Positions 1 to 8,696 of a stretch of 46,595 nucleotides of DNA are shown here, piece after piece. How positions within the stretch are numbered: the stretch's first letter is position 1; each line of letters starts with the position of its first letter. The notes under the pieces were generated by a model that did no database searches, had not been told where the DNA came from, and saw only the letters and a list, made by a program, of their open reading frames with translations. The position numbers were made by a program, and so were the translations under genes. The DNA comes from an uncultured Chloracidobacterium sp. (lineage in GTDB: Bacteria; Acidobacteriota; Blastocatellia; Pyrinomonadales; Pyrinomonadaceae): contig CALDGX010000161.1 of the NCBI GenBank assembly GCA_937941715.1, positions 1 through 46,595 of the forward strand, read 5' to 3'.

Positions 1-215
1 CCGCCGCCGATATTACAGCTTATCTCAGTCGAGAATTTGCCGCCTGCACCAAAACTGACAGTGAATTTTGTGCCCCCGTTGTGCACGGTTACCGAACCGT
101 CGCCGCCGACAAATTTGACCGCCTGCCAGGATGTGCCTTCAAGTTCGTGTTGAGCGATAGCGATAGTTGAAGACGCAAACAAAAGAATGCAGGCGATCAG
201 ACTGTGCTTGGCCAT
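1..215 (-). CDS. Secreted META-domain-like protein (3' end cut off by window edge)
   Basis: The frame opens with ATG at 213-215 on the minus strand and runs off the window after 71 codons. The N-terminus (MAKHSLIACILLFASSTIAIAQ) is a classic signal peptide with a likely cut after AIAQ, so the product is exported. The mature start, LEGTSWQAVKFVG, followed by a TFxVSFGAGGKFS strand and an ISCNIGGG segment, resembles META/HslJ domains (L-GT-W then F--G then CN--G). META proteins are small beta-barrel envelope proteins of uncertain role. The assignment rests only on this N-terminal half. It is transcribed away from the kinase gene's end, and the 121-base gap at 216-336 shows nothing I recognise. 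Confidence 0.6.
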   Translation of the reverse strand, partial: MAKHSLIACILLFASSTIAIAQHELEGTSWQAVKFVGGDGSVTVHNGGTKFTVSFGAGGKFSTEISCNIGG

Positions 216-336
216 AATCGAAATCTACAAAAGCGGTGATGGCAGTTGGCGGCAGTCAAATGATGGCCGCTTTCGACGTAATACTTACCGATTTCTGAAA
301 TGAAGGGAAAATTGAAGACGGATCTTCACTGAGAGC

Positions 337-2766
337 TTAGTCACCGTTGTTCATCTTTGACATTAATTCCTCGAAACGCGGATCGTCACGCAGACTGTCA
401 AGATTGGTGTCCTTTTCAAAGTAGGGCTTATTTTGATTACCGAGGCGAACCGCCTTGTTCAACCACTTAAAGGCCTGGTCATGATCGCCGAGCAGAGCGT
501 AGGTCGAACCGACCCAATAGGCCATGTCGTGGTCGGCCCGTGACACCGCGAGGGCATCATCGGTCAATTGTTCGCGTGCTTCGTCAAAGCGTCCGGCACC
601 GGCCAGAAATTCGGCATACAGCGGCCGAATGCCGTCCATCCGCGGGTTTTCTTTCAGCACTTCAGCCATCAGATCGATGGCCTCGTCAAATTTGCCCTGA
701 TAATAATAAACGCCGGAACGAAATATCCGGAGCATCGGGTGGTTTGGTTCGACCTTTACGCCCTTGTCGAGTTCGGCCAGAGCCTCATCGAACCGCCGTT
801 CGTAAATGTAAATACGAGCTCGGTTATACGCCGCGACCGCACGCGCGGCAGGGTCGAGACGGGCAAGCTTTTCGAACGCTTTCAAGGCCAGATCATATTT
901 TCCGTCCAGACGGTGAAGAACGCCTTTCACGAAATAAAGTGCGGCGTCATTCGGAAATTGCTTTTCGAGGAGTTCTATCTCGGAACGTGCCTTTTTCTTT
1001 TCGCTGCGGGCGAGATAGATCATGACCATCAGGACACGAGCCTCGACGACGTTCTGATCGTAGAAGAACGCTTTGCTAAAGGCAGCTTCCGCGTAAGTGT
1101 AGTCTTCAGGTTCGCCGAGCCCCTTAAAGACCCGATTGGCGTAACACGCTCCAAGGCCGCTGTAAGCCAAGGCAAAGTGCGGGTCGAGTTCGATAGCGCG
1201 TTTGAAATTGGCCATGGCGGCGTCGCAATCCTCGGCGTCGATCGTCCGGAAGATAAAACGCCCGAAATTGTCGCGGCCCCGAAGGTACTCTTCCCACGCG
1301 TCGGCGTTGTCTGTCGCTCGCTTACCCAGCTTTTCGGCCTCGAGATCGGTCAATTCGAGCCGAAGTCCCTCAAGGATCCGTTGAGCGATAGCGTCCTGCA
1401 GCATCAGAATGTCGCTGCCCTCGGCGTCTATTCGGTCGCTCCAAAGAATGTCACCGGTCGAAACATCGAGCAGTTGGGCGGTCACGCGCAGCTTCTCGCC
1501 CGAACGTATGAATCCGGCCGACAATACTGCGTGGACCCGAAGTTCCCGGCCGGCGTCGCGAGGATCGATATCTTTGACCTGAAATTTTGCGATCACAGAA
1601 CTCGGCCTCACGATTATCGAGCGTATCTGAGCGAGTTCGGTTATTACGGCGTCCGCGAGAGCAAATTCATAAAAACTGGCTGACGTATCGCCGCCCAGAT
1701 TCTGAAACGGCAGGATAGCGACGCTCTTTTTTTCACTGCCCGCCGATGTCATCGAAATGTCCGGTGCAAACGAAGGAAAGCTGGTCAGCGACGGTGTCAT
1801 CCCGACCGAACTTTCCGAGCCCGTGCGGCCCTTGATCCAGTTCCAGGCGCGCTTGACGGGACTGCCGTCAGCGTGCGTCGGAGCATAAGTGTCACCCGGC
1901 ATTACCTGCGAGCCGGCGAGATGCTGCAATACTCCGCGAAGGTCGTCGCGCATCTGGCCTATCTTTTGGTATCTGTCTTTAGGATCCTTGGCGAGAGCCT
2001 TGTCGACGATCTGTTGAAGCTGCGGCGGGAAAGGGTCTCGCCGCATTGCAGCGAGCGGTTTCGGGGTTCCGTAGAGCACCTGATGCCGGACGTCAACGAC
2101 AGTCTTTCCCTGAAATGCCCAGATGCCCGTCAACATCTCATAAAGCAGGACGCCGGTCGAAAAGATGTCCGAGCGATGATCGGCGCGCTCGCCGCGGGCC
2201 TGTTCGGGGGCGGCATAGGTCGCCGTGCCGTAAGGGATACCGAGTTCGGTGATCTCCGCGTGGTCCTGACCGGCACGCTGATCGGCGTGGTCGTCCTCGA
2301 CCAGCTTGGCTAACCCGAAATCAAGTATCTTGGCCTGTCCGGAGTCGGTGACCATGATATTGCCGGCCTTAATATCACGGTGGATAATGTTCTTCGAATG
2401 GGCGTACGCGAGTGCGTCGGCGACCTGGATCGCGATCGAAACGGCACTTCGTAGTTCAAGCGGCCGGCCGGCAACGAGTTGTCTGACGTTCTTGCCGGCG
2501 ACGTACTGCATCGCGATGTAGAACACGCCGTCAGAGCTGTGAAAATCGTAGATCGTGCAGATGTTCGGATGGTCAAGCTGAGAGCAAAGCTGGGCCTCAC
2601 GCTCAAATCTCTTGAAATTAGAGGTCTTTGCCGTCAATTCGGGAGGCAGGACCTTGATGACCGCGGTGCGGTTCAGCTTGGTGTCGAGAGCCTTGTAAAC
2701 CGTGCCCTGGCCGCCCGAGCCGATCTTTTCGAGGATCTTGTATTGGTTGATCTGCGAACCGATCAT
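337..2766 (-). CDS. Soluble Ser/Thr protein kinase with TolB/FlgO-like domain and TPR repeats
   Basis: 809 residues from ATG at 2766; an in-frame TTG at 2817 is possible but adds a non-conserved tail. Residues 8-275 form a Hanks-type kinase with all key elements: glycine loop IGSGGQG (15-21), ATP-binding K38, HRDIKAGN catalytic loop (D131), DFG (149-151), and APEQARGE ahead of the HRSDIFSTG segment. After a low-complexity linker, a TolB/FlgO-like domain begins at KSVAILPFQNLGGD (about 350-480), followed by at least six TPR-type helical hairpins to the C-terminus. No transmembrane helix or signal peptide is visible, unlike PASTA-type kinases, so it should be cytoplasmic. The layout matches the large kinase/TPR families expanded in Acidobacteria and Myxococcota, where TPRs bind partners or substrates. 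The substrate cannot be told from sequence. A promoter is visible at 2848-2875. Confidence 0.9.
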   Translation of the reverse strand: MIGSQINQYKILEKIGSGGQGTVYKALDTKLNRTAVIKVLPPELTAKTSNFKRFEREAQLCSQLDHPNICTIYDFHSSDGVFYIAMQYVAGKNVRQLVAGRPLELRSAVSIAIQVADALAYAHSKNIIHRDIKAGNIMVTDSGQAKILDFGLAKLVEDDHADQRAGQDHAEITELGIPYGTATYAAPEQARGERADHRSDIFSTGVLLYEMLTGIWAFQGKTVVDVRHQVLYGTPKPLAAMRRDPFPPQLQQIVDKALAKDPKDRYQKIGQMRDDLRGVLQHLAGSQVMPGDTYAPTHADGSPVKRAWNWIKGRTGSESSVGMTPSLTSFPSFAPDISMTSAGSEKKSVAILPFQNLGGDTSASFYEFALADAVITELAQIRSIIVRPSSVIAKFQVKDIDPRDAGRELRVHAVLSAGFIRSGEKLRVTAQLLDVSTGDILWSDRIDAEGSDILMLQDAIAQRILEGLRLELTDLEAEKLGKRATDNADAWEEYLRGRDNFGRFIFRTIDAEDCDAAMANFKRAIELDPHFALAYSGLGACYANRVFKGLGEPEDYTYAEAAFSKAFFYDQNVVEARVLMVMIYLARSEKKKARSEIELLEKQFPNDAALYFVKGVLHRLDGKYDLALKAFEKLARLDPAARAVAAYNRARIYIYERRFDEALAELDKGVKVEPNHPMLRIFRSGVYYYQGKFDEAIDLMAEVLKENPRMDGIRPLYAEFLAGAGRFDEAREQLTDDALAVSRADHDMAYWVGSTYALLGDHDQAFKWLNKAVRLGNQNKPYFEKDTNLDSLRDDPRFEELMSKMNNGD

Positions 2767-2847
2767 AAAATCTGTGGAACGCGAGACGCAGTGGAGCGTA
2801 CGGCAGCGAACGAACAACTAACGCATTCCAAAATTGAGCAAGAATCC

Positions 2848-2875
2848 ATTATATGGCAGAAAGCGATTTGCGCAA
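2848..2875 (-). promoter_or_regulatory. Sigma70-type promoter for the kinase gene
   Basis: On the minus strand, TTGCGC (2875-2870), a 16-base spacer and a perfect TATAAT (2853-2848). The predicted start near 2841 gives a leader of about 75 nt to the ATG at 2766. It is the best -10 match in this part of the window. Confidence 0.55.
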
Positions 2876-2901
2876 TCTGTCGTCCGCAAACTTTTGTAAA
2901 G

Positions 2902-2920
2902 GACCGGCAAACTGCCGGTC
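2902..2920 (-). terminator. Hairpin after glutaredoxin gene, possible weak terminator
   Basis: A perfect 8-bp inverted repeat (GACCGGCA, 3-base loop, TGCCGGTC) lies 17 bases after the glutaredoxin stop on the minus strand. Only CCTTT follows it, so termination would be weak. It separates the glutaredoxin gene from the kinase promoter. Confidence 0.35.
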
Positions 2921-2936
2921 AATCGGGGTGGACCGT

Positions 2937-3158
2937 TCAGCCGCGGGGCGGATCGCCCCAACCTGATCCGATGTAAACCCCATTCTCGACAATGCACGGT
3001 ACGACGAGGTCGCCGCCCGAATATTCGAGCATCTCACGCTGACGAGCCTTATCGTTTTGGGCGTCATACTCAACAAATCCAATGCCGCGGGACCGAAAAT
3101 GGTCTCTTGCCTGTTGGCAATACGGACATCCCGGTTTGGTGTACATCACTATGCTCAT
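2937..3158 (-). CDS. Glutaredoxin-like protein (CPYC)
   Basis: 73 residues, close to the 75-85 of short glutaredoxins. It opens with a beta strand, IVMYTKPGCPYC, giving the dithiol active site C11-P-Y-C14. VPCIV supplies the cis-proline region, and the GVYIGSGWGD segment resembles the glutathione-site loop. Glutaredoxins reduce disulfides or glutathione-mixed disulfides in the cytoplasm. Whether this one uses glutathione or another thiol cannot be read here. It is divergent from the 2Fe-2S ferredoxin gene at 3215 with 56 bases between the starts, so the two may share control. The C-terminus, ending WGDPPRG, is slightly short but looks complete. Confidence 0.85.
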   Translation of the reverse strand: MSIVMYTKPGCPYCQQARDHFRSRGIGFVEYDAQNDKARQREMLEYSGGDLVVPCIVENGVYIGSGWGDPPRG

Positions 3159-3187
3159 TGTTCAAAATTACACCTTTTCTGTAAGAT
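3158..3187 (+). promoter_or_regulatory. Candidate promoter for the ferredoxin gene
   Basis: TTGTTC (3158-3163), an 18-base spacer and TAAGAT (3182-3187), about 27 bases before the ATG at 3215. The -35 overlaps the start codon of the divergent glutaredoxin gene, so transcription of one could affect the other. Confidence 0.35.
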
Positions 3188-3214
3188 AATCTAGCAAAAC
3201 GACCTGACAGATCT

Positions 3215-3502
3215 ATGACGTTACCCGATATTTTTTCACCATACGAAAAGCTGGTCGAGATAGAGATACTCGGCGAAAAGCGCCTGGTGCCGGAAAACAA
3301 CTCTCTGCTACGTTGTTTTCAGTACCTGGCGATGGAGAGCATCTCTTACGGAGATTTTTGCTGGAACGGCGAATGTCTGAATTGTCAGGTATGGCTGCAG
3401 AACGGCGATAAAGAAAAGGCGGTCATCGCCTGCCGAACGAACGTCAAACCCGAAATGCGTATAGTCCGCCTTTCGGACGAGATCGACCTTTCGGGTGAAT
3501 GA
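3215..3502 (+). CDS. Small 2Fe-2S ferredoxin-type protein
   Basis: 95 residues, start ATG at 3215. The cysteines C49-X4-C54-X2-C57 plus C73 follow the plant-type ferredoxin pattern CX4CX2C...C that binds a 2Fe-2S cluster; a further Cys at 34 is not part of it. The LRCFQYLAMESISYGDFCWNGEC context is more like the iron-sulfur subunits of fumarate or succinate oxidoreductases, or stand-alone electron carriers near them, than photosynthetic ferredoxin. It is probably a cytoplasmic one-electron carrier. No partner oxidoreductase is adjacent; the neighbours are a glutaredoxin and a rhodanese, hinting at thiol/sulfur redox chemistry. Confidence 0.8.
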   Translation: MTLPDIFSPYEKLVEIEILGEKRLVPENNSLLRCFQYLAMESISYGDFCWNGECLNCQVWLQNGDKEKAVIACRTNVKPEMRIVRLSDEIDLSGE

Positions 3503-3544
3503 TAGCTGAGATGTGCCAGCCGAGGTGCAAGTCGGCGGACCAGG

Positions 3545-3865
3545 TCAATATTTAGGTATGCTCTGGTCGACGTCGTTCGACCAGGCCGTTATTCCGCCGA
3601 CAAGATTCGTTAGTTTTCCGCTGAAACCCGACCTTTCAAGGGCATCGATCGCACGGGCACTTCGGCCGCCCATTTTACATAGGACGACTGTCTCACGTGT
3701 TTGATCTATCTCGCTCATACGCTGCAGTATTTCACCAAGCGGGATCAGCTTTGTTCCGTCTATCCGCGCAAATGCGTACTCATCCGGCTGTCGGACATCG
3801 ATCAGCTGGATGTCGTCGCCCGCGTCAAGGCGTGCTTTTAGTTCGGTTGCTGTGATCTGATTCAT
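3545..3865 (-). CDS. Single-domain rhodanese-like sulfurtransferase
   Basis: 106 residues, the usual size for a GlpE-type single rhodanese domain. Diagnostic parts are ELKARLDAGDDIQLIDVRQPDEYAF (the DVR-x-x-EY strand-turn) and the active loop C63-KMGGRS (63-69), which ends in the typical RS. These enzymes move sulfane sulfur from thiosulfate or persulfides to thiol acceptors through a cysteine persulfide. The loop length (CxxGxRS) matches sulfurtransferases rather than Cdc25-like phosphatases. No signal peptide, so cytoplasmic. It converges on the ferredoxin gene. Confidence 0.9.
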   Translation of the reverse strand: MNQITATELKARLDAGDDIQLIDVRQPDEYAFARIDGTKLIPLGEILQRMSEIDQTRETVVLCKMGGRSARAIDALERSGFSGKLTNLVGGITAWSNDVDQSIPKY

Positions 3866-3991
3866 AAGGGTCGTTTAGAAAGCTCCTGCGATCTGATAAT
3901 TACAGGCTAAATACTATCATCTGCCGACGCCGATTTTCCAATTCAGGCTGTCCGGCCTCGATCCGCCGACCTTGGCAAACGGCGGCGTCAG

Positions 3992-4021
3992 TTTACAAAA
4001 ATTTACAATCCAAAATAATAC
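3992..4021 (+). promoter_or_regulatory. Candidate promoter of the RND efflux operon
   Basis: TTTACA (3992-3997), an 18-base spacer and TAATAC (4016-4021), 48 bases before the adaptor ATG. The region 3866-4068 is AT-rich only here. No operator-like palindrome was noticed. Confidence 0.4.
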
Positions 4022-4068
4022 GAGCGAACGAAAGTAAGATAAAATGCTGATTTTAGGCTAATTATCTT

Positions 4069-5370
4069 ATGTGGAAACCAGTCATCAGGCCGCTTATCGC
4101 TATAACTCTGTCCGCGGCAGCGATCGCGTGCGGTTCATCCGGCGGTGCTAAGAAGGGCGACGCCGATGCTAAGAACGACCAAGCTCAGTCCGCACCGGCG
4201 ATCAATATCACGGTCGGCAAGAGTGAGTCGCGCGATATCGCGTCGGCGATCAAGGCGACCGGAAGCCTTGTTGCCAACGAAACATCCAACGTGGCGCCAA
4301 AGTCTGCAGGAAAAATTGCCAACTTGAATATTGACGTCGGCGATTTTGTCGCCGGCGGTGCCGTTATTGCCAAGGTCGACGACCGCGACGCTAAGCTGCA
4401 GCTTTCGTCTGCTCTTGCGGCGGTCAAGGTTGCAAAATCGGCGGTGCGACAGGCCGAAGCAAAATTAGGGCTTCTCGGCAACGGCAAATTTTCGGCATCG
4501 TCTATCCCGGAGGTGCGGGTGGCGAACGCGAACTACGAACAGGCACAGGCGGAATTGAAGCAGGCCGAGGCAAATGAAAAGCGGTATCGTGAACTGACGG
4601 AATCAGGCGATGTCGCGATGGTCACCTATGAGCAGTATCGGACCCAGCGTGACACCGCCCGCAGCCGAGCGAACGCAGCCAAGGAACAACTCGAGGCAGC
4701 GATCAATACGGCGAAACAAAGCAATCAGGCGATCGCCAGTGCTCAGGCACAGGTCGAATCGGCCGAAACCCAGGTCGCGGATGCTCAGCAGGCGATCGCA
4801 GATACCGTCATACGAGCTCCATTCGCCGGTTTTGTTAGCAGCCGGCCGGTCGCCGTTGGTGAATATGTGTCTTCGGCTTCGGTCGTCGCGACCATCCTGA
4901 GAACCAATCCGATCAAGGTCCAGATTCAGGTCGCCGAGGCTGACTCGCCTTACGTAGCACCTGGCCGCGGCGTTTCGCTGGAGGTTGACGCATTTAAGGA
5001 CCGAAAGTTCGCCGGCACCGTGTCGTCGATCAACCCGGCGATAGACCCGGTTTCGCGTGCGGCGGTAGTCGAGGCTCTGATCGAGAATAGCGACAACGCC
5101 CTTCGCCCGGGGATGTTCGCGAATGTCCGAATAAACAAGGAGGGCGGCAGTAAGGCGGTATTTGTGCCGCGTTCCGCCGTTATTAATGACGAAGCCACTC
5201 AGTCGTATCGCGTGTTTGTGATACAGGACGGCGTCGCAAAACTCAAAACCGTACAGATCGGTTCTGAGGAGAACGGATTTGTGGAGATAGTTACAGGTGT
5301 GGAACCTGACCTGACGGTCGCGACCGGCAAACTCGAACAACTCTATGAGGGGGCGAAGGTGACCTTTTAG
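4069..5370 (+). CDS. RND efflux periplasmic adaptor lipoprotein (HlyD/AcrA family)
   Basis: 433 residues. The N-terminus has a lipoprotein signal with the lipid cysteine at C21 (SAAAIA-C-GSSGG), so it is anchored facing the periplasm. A first biotinyl-lipoyl half begins near GSLVANETSNVAPKSAGKIANLNIDVGDFV. A long alanine/glutamine-rich coiled-coil hairpin covers roughly 115-235. The second lipoyl half is at VIRAPFAGFVSSRPVAVGEYV. Beta-barrel and membrane-proximal domains follow. This order is that of membrane fusion proteins that bridge an RND pump to an outer-membrane channel. It heads an operon with the pump (79 bases downstream) and the outer-membrane factor. Confidence 0.95.
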   Translation: MWKPVIRPLIAITLSAAAIACGSSGGAKKGDADAKNDQAQSAPAINITVGKSESRDIASAIKATGSLVANETSNVAPKSAGKIANLNIDVGDFVAGGAVIAKVDDRDAKLQLSSALAAVKVAKSAVRQAEAKLGLLGNGKFSASSIPEVRVANANYEQAQAELKQAEANEKRYRELTESGDVAMVTYEQYRTQRDTARSRANAAKEQLEAAINTAKQSNQAIASAQAQVESAETQVADAQQAIADTVIRAPFAGFVSSRPVAVGEYVSSASVVATILRTNPIKVQIQVAEADSPYVAPGRGVSLEVDAFKDRKFAGTVSSINPAIDPVSRAAVVEALIENSDNALRPGMFANVRINKEGGSKAVFVPRSAVINDEATQSYRVFVIQDGVAKLKTVQIGSEENGFVEIVTGVEPDLTVATGKLEQLYEGAKVTF

Positions 5371-5449
5371 TGTCATTCCGGGCCGGCCTCGAGCCGCTCG
5401 GGACTCCGCAAATGTGCTCTCGGAAGTGAAAATTGGGACATAACGTATT

Positions 5450-8400
5450 ATGCAGTGGTTAGCAGAAATTTGTGTTCATAGGCCGGTCTTTGCGACTGTC
5501 ATCGTGTTGTTTCTGACGGTTGTCGGCGGATTCAGCTTTTTCACGTTGGGCGTCGACCGCTTTCCGAAGATCGACCTGCCGACCATCTCAGTTTCGACCA
5601 GTAATACCGGCGCAGCTCCGCAGGAGATCGAGACAGAGGTCACCGACATAATCGAAGGGGCATTGAATACGGTGCCCGGTGTGGAAGAGATGCGCTCGAC
5701 GTCGTCGCGCGGCCGTTCGAGCGTCAATCTGACCTTTAATCTCGAGAAAGACCCCGACCAGGCGTTCCAGGAAATACAGCAGAAGCTTAGCGGAGCGATA
5801 AACCGCCTTCCGGAAAACGCCGACCCGCCGTCGGTCCAGAAATCAGACCCGGACTCGCAGCCGATCCTGATGTATTCGATCAGCGCACCGCGGGATATCA
5901 CCGAACTAACGACGTTGGTCCAAAATCTGGTCCAAAAGCGTATCGAGTCGACCGATGGCGTTGGCGAGGTGTTTATCTGGGGATCGCGTGAAAAGCAGAT
6001 CAAGATATTTGTTAACCCGGACAGGCTAAAGGCGTATAACCTCTCGGTCACCGAGGTGTCGAATGCCGTTCGCGGGCAGAACCAGGAATTGCCGGGCGGT
6101 AGTCTGGTCGAGGGTGCCAAGACGCTCGGCGTCCGAACGATGAGCAAACTATCCGAGGTTAGCCAGTTCGGCGAGATCGTCATCGCGACGCGAAATTCAT
6201 ATCCGATCAAGGTCAAGGATGTGGCCCGGGTAGAATCGACCGGTGCCGACGCAAGCACGGCCGCATCGCTTGACGGCACCCAGGCGGTGAGCCTCGGGAT
6301 CAGAAAGCAATCGGGGGCTAACACGATCGCGGTCATCGAAAACGTCAAAAAGCGAATGGCGGAGATCCTGCCAAATATGCCCTCGGACATGAAATTTGCG
6401 TTGATCCGCGACCAGTCCGAGTTCATTCAAAACAGTCTGACCGCGATCGAGGAGCACCTGATCCTCGGCGGACTGTTCGCGGCGGTCGTCGTTTTCTTTT
6501 TTCTATGGAATTTTAGATCGACCATCATTGCCGCTCTTGCGATCCCGATCTCGATCATAGCCTCGTTTGCCGTCATCGCCGCGCTCGGATATTCACTAAA
6601 CCAGATGACAATGCTGGCCTTGACCCTGATGGTCGGCATCGTGATCGACGACGCGATCGTCGTGCTTGAGAACATCTATCGGTTTGTCGAAGAAAAGGGG
6701 ATGAACCCGTTTGAAGCCGCGGTCGAGGGCACGAAGGAGATCGGACTTGCGGTGTTGGCGACGACGCTTTCGCTCTTGGCGGTATTCATTCCGGTCGGAT
6801 TTATGACCGGCATCGTCGGCCGGTTTATGTCGTCCTTCGGACTGACGTCGGCCGCGGCGATCGCCGTCAGTTTGATCGTTTCATTTACCATAACGCCGAT
6901 GCTCGCGGCCCGTTGGATCAAAGCGAAAAAGAGTGCTGCCGGTGCCGGCGACGATGATGGGCCGGATTCGGCGTTTCCGGCAGAAGGCGGACCGGCAAAC
7001 GAAGAGCAGAACGTCTCAGTCGCCGCCGAGCATTCGGATTCGAAGGCAGGGTGGTTTTACAGCAAGATCGACGGCTCATATACGTGGCTATTGAAACTGT
7101 CGATGCGCCACCGCTGGGCGGTCGTTCTGATATGTATTTTGACCGTCGCGTCGATCGTGCCGCTCTATAAGTACGTCGGAATGGCGTTCTTGCCGGACGA
7201 GGATGAGTCGTTGTTCCAGATAAACCTGCGGGCTCCTCAGGGCACATCGCTGTCGGCGACGCAATCAATTCTTGACCGCATCGCCCGTGACGTTCGCGAG
7301 CAGTTGCCGGGCGTCAAGAATACACTTGTGCTTGCGGGTTTCGGACGCGGTTCGGGCCCTAACAACGGATTTGTGAACGTCAGTCTCGTGCCCGTCGGTG
7401 AACGTAAAAAATCGCAGGCGGACCTTATCAACCAGACACGGGCACTGGTAAAAAAATATTCCTCCAAGGACTATCAGGTCACCGTCTCGGCCTCGTCGTC
7501 TATCGCTCAGGGTATCGGCCTTGGGCGCGGCGGCAGCGGCATCGGGTTTTTCATTGCCGGCCCTGATATGGAAAAACTGACGCTCTATGCCAATCAGTTG
7601 GTCGAAAAAATGAAGGAAGATCCGGCCTTTCGCGACCCTGACAACTCGATCGATATCGGTACGCCCGAGATACGCGTCCTGATCGACCGCGCCAAGGCCG
7701 CTGACCTGGGCGTCGCGGCGGGCAATGTCGCTCAAGCACTAAATATCCTCGCGGCGGGGCAACGCGTCTCGACCTTTAATGAAAATTCGGTCCAATATGA
7801 CGTCGTCATCCAGGCGGACGAGCCCTTCAGGCGTGACCGAAGCAGTTTTCAGAACTTTGCCGTCGCATCGTCGACCGGCGCGATCGTAGGCTTGGATAAG
7901 GTGATCAAGATCGAAGAGGGATTGAGCCCGTCATCGATCAGCCGGCTAAACCGGCAGCGTGTCGTTACGGTGTCGGCAGGATTGCCGCCGAACTCATCCG
8001 AGTCGGATGCCCTTGTGAAACTGCAAAAGATGGCCGCCGATCTGAAGATGGGCCCTGAATATGTGACGGGCGTCAGCGGCCAGTCCAAGGAACTGCAAAA
8101 GGCGTACGAGTCTTTCCTTTTGGCGTTCCTGCTTTCGTTCGTATTTATGTATCTGATCCTCGCCGCTCAGTTCGAATCGTTCATCCATCCGATCACGATC
8201 CTGCTGACGCTGCCGCTTTCCATACCGTTCGCACTATTGTCGACGGCGATGGCCGGCCAGACGTTGAATATTTTCTCGGCGTTGGGTATCTTGCTGCTCT
8301 TTGGCATCGTCAAAAAGAACGCCATTTTGCAGATCGATCATACAAATACGCTGCGGGCCCGCGGACTCAATCGTTACGACGCGATCATCCAGGCAAATCG

Positions 8401-8692
8401 CGATCGTCTGCGGCCGATCCTGATGACCACGATCGCTCTTGTTGCCGGAATGATCCCGCTCATTTTGGGCAGCGGTGCGGGAGCGGCGACCAATCGGTCG
8501 ATCGGCATTCTGGTCGTCGGCGGACAGTCGATGTGTCTGCTTCTGACGCTTTTGGCCGTGCCGGTCTTTTATTCACTTTTCGATGACGCGAAAGGAACAT
8601 CAGCCTGGCAGTCAATATCGGGCAGTATGAAAGGGCTCTTTTCCATATTTAGATCGCAAAAGGCCGATGTTAGAACGGAGGAGTCGGCTTAG
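5450..8692 (+). CDS. RND multidrug/solute efflux pump, AcrB/HAE1-like permease
   Basis: 1080 residues, the normal size for an RND pump with 12 membrane helices and two large periplasmic loops. The TM4 motif VGIVIDDAIVVLENIYR carries the paired proton-relay aspartates. The second half has GIVKKNAILQIDHTN, supplying the TM10 lysine. FPKIDLPTISVS and PGVEEMRSTSSRGRSSV are typical pore-domain starts. The double-Asp motif favours the hydrophobe/amphiphile exporter group (HAE1) over heavy-metal CzcA pumps, but the cargo cannot be told. A charged loop near residues 495-530, rich in A, G, D and E, lies between the two halves. The stop lies 4 bases before the preferred start of the outer-membrane factor. 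Confidence 0.95.
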   Translation: MQWLAEICVHRPVFATVIVLFLTVVGGFSFFTLGVDRFPKIDLPTISVSTSNTGAAPQEIETEVTDIIEGALNTVPGVEEMRSTSSRGRSSVNLTFNLEKDPDQAFQEIQQKLSGAINRLPENADPPSVQKSDPDSQPILMYSISAPRDITELTTLVQNLVQKRIESTDGVGEVFIWGSREKQIKIFVNPDRLKAYNLSVTEVSNAVRGQNQELPGGSLVEGAKTLGVRTMSKLSEVSQFGEIVIATRNSYPIKVKDVARVESTGADASTAASLDGTQAVSLGIRKQSGANTIAVIENVKKRMAEILPNMPSDMKFALIRDQSEFIQNSLTAIEEHLILGGLFAAVVVFFFLWNFRSTIIAALAIPISIIASFAVIAALGYSLNQMTMLALTLMVGIVIDDAIVVLENIYRFVEEKGMNPFEAAVEGTKEIGLAVLATTLSLLAVFIPVGFMTGIVGRFMSSFGLTSAAAIAVSLIVSFTITPMLAARWIKAKKSAAGAGDDDGPDSAFPAEGGPANEEQNVSVAAEHSDSKAGWFYSKIDGSYTWLLKLSMRHRWAVVLICILTVASIVPLYKYVGMAFLPDEDESLFQINLRAPQGTSLSATQSILDRIARDVREQLPGVKNTLVLAGFGRGSGPNNGFVNVSLVPVGERKKSQADLINQTRALVKKYSSKDYQVTVSASSSIAQGIGLGRGGSGIGFFIAGPDMEKLTLYANQLVEKMKEDPAFRDPDNSIDIGTPEIRVLIDRAKAADLGVAAGNVAQALNILAAGQRVSTFNENSVQYDVVIQADEPFRRDRSSFQNFAVASSTGAIVGLDKVIKIEEGLSPSSISRLNRQRVVTVSAGLPPNSSESDALVKLQKMAADLKMGPEYVTGVSGQSKELQKAYESFLLAFLLSFVFMYLILAAQFESFIHPITILLTLPLSIPFALLSTAMAGQTLNIFSALGILLLFGIVKKNAILQIDHTNTLRARGLNRYDAIIQANRDRLRPILMTTIALVAGMIPLILGSGAGAATNRSIGILVVGGQSMCLLLTLLAVPVFYSLFDDAKGTSAWQSISGSMKGLFSIFRSQKADVRTEESA

Positions 8693-8696
8693 CCTT

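Noticed and set aside
568..1683. A 371-codon open frame antisense to the kinase TPR region
   Set aside because: The minus strand carries the TolB and TPR domains in continuous frame; the antisense protein has no recognised domain.
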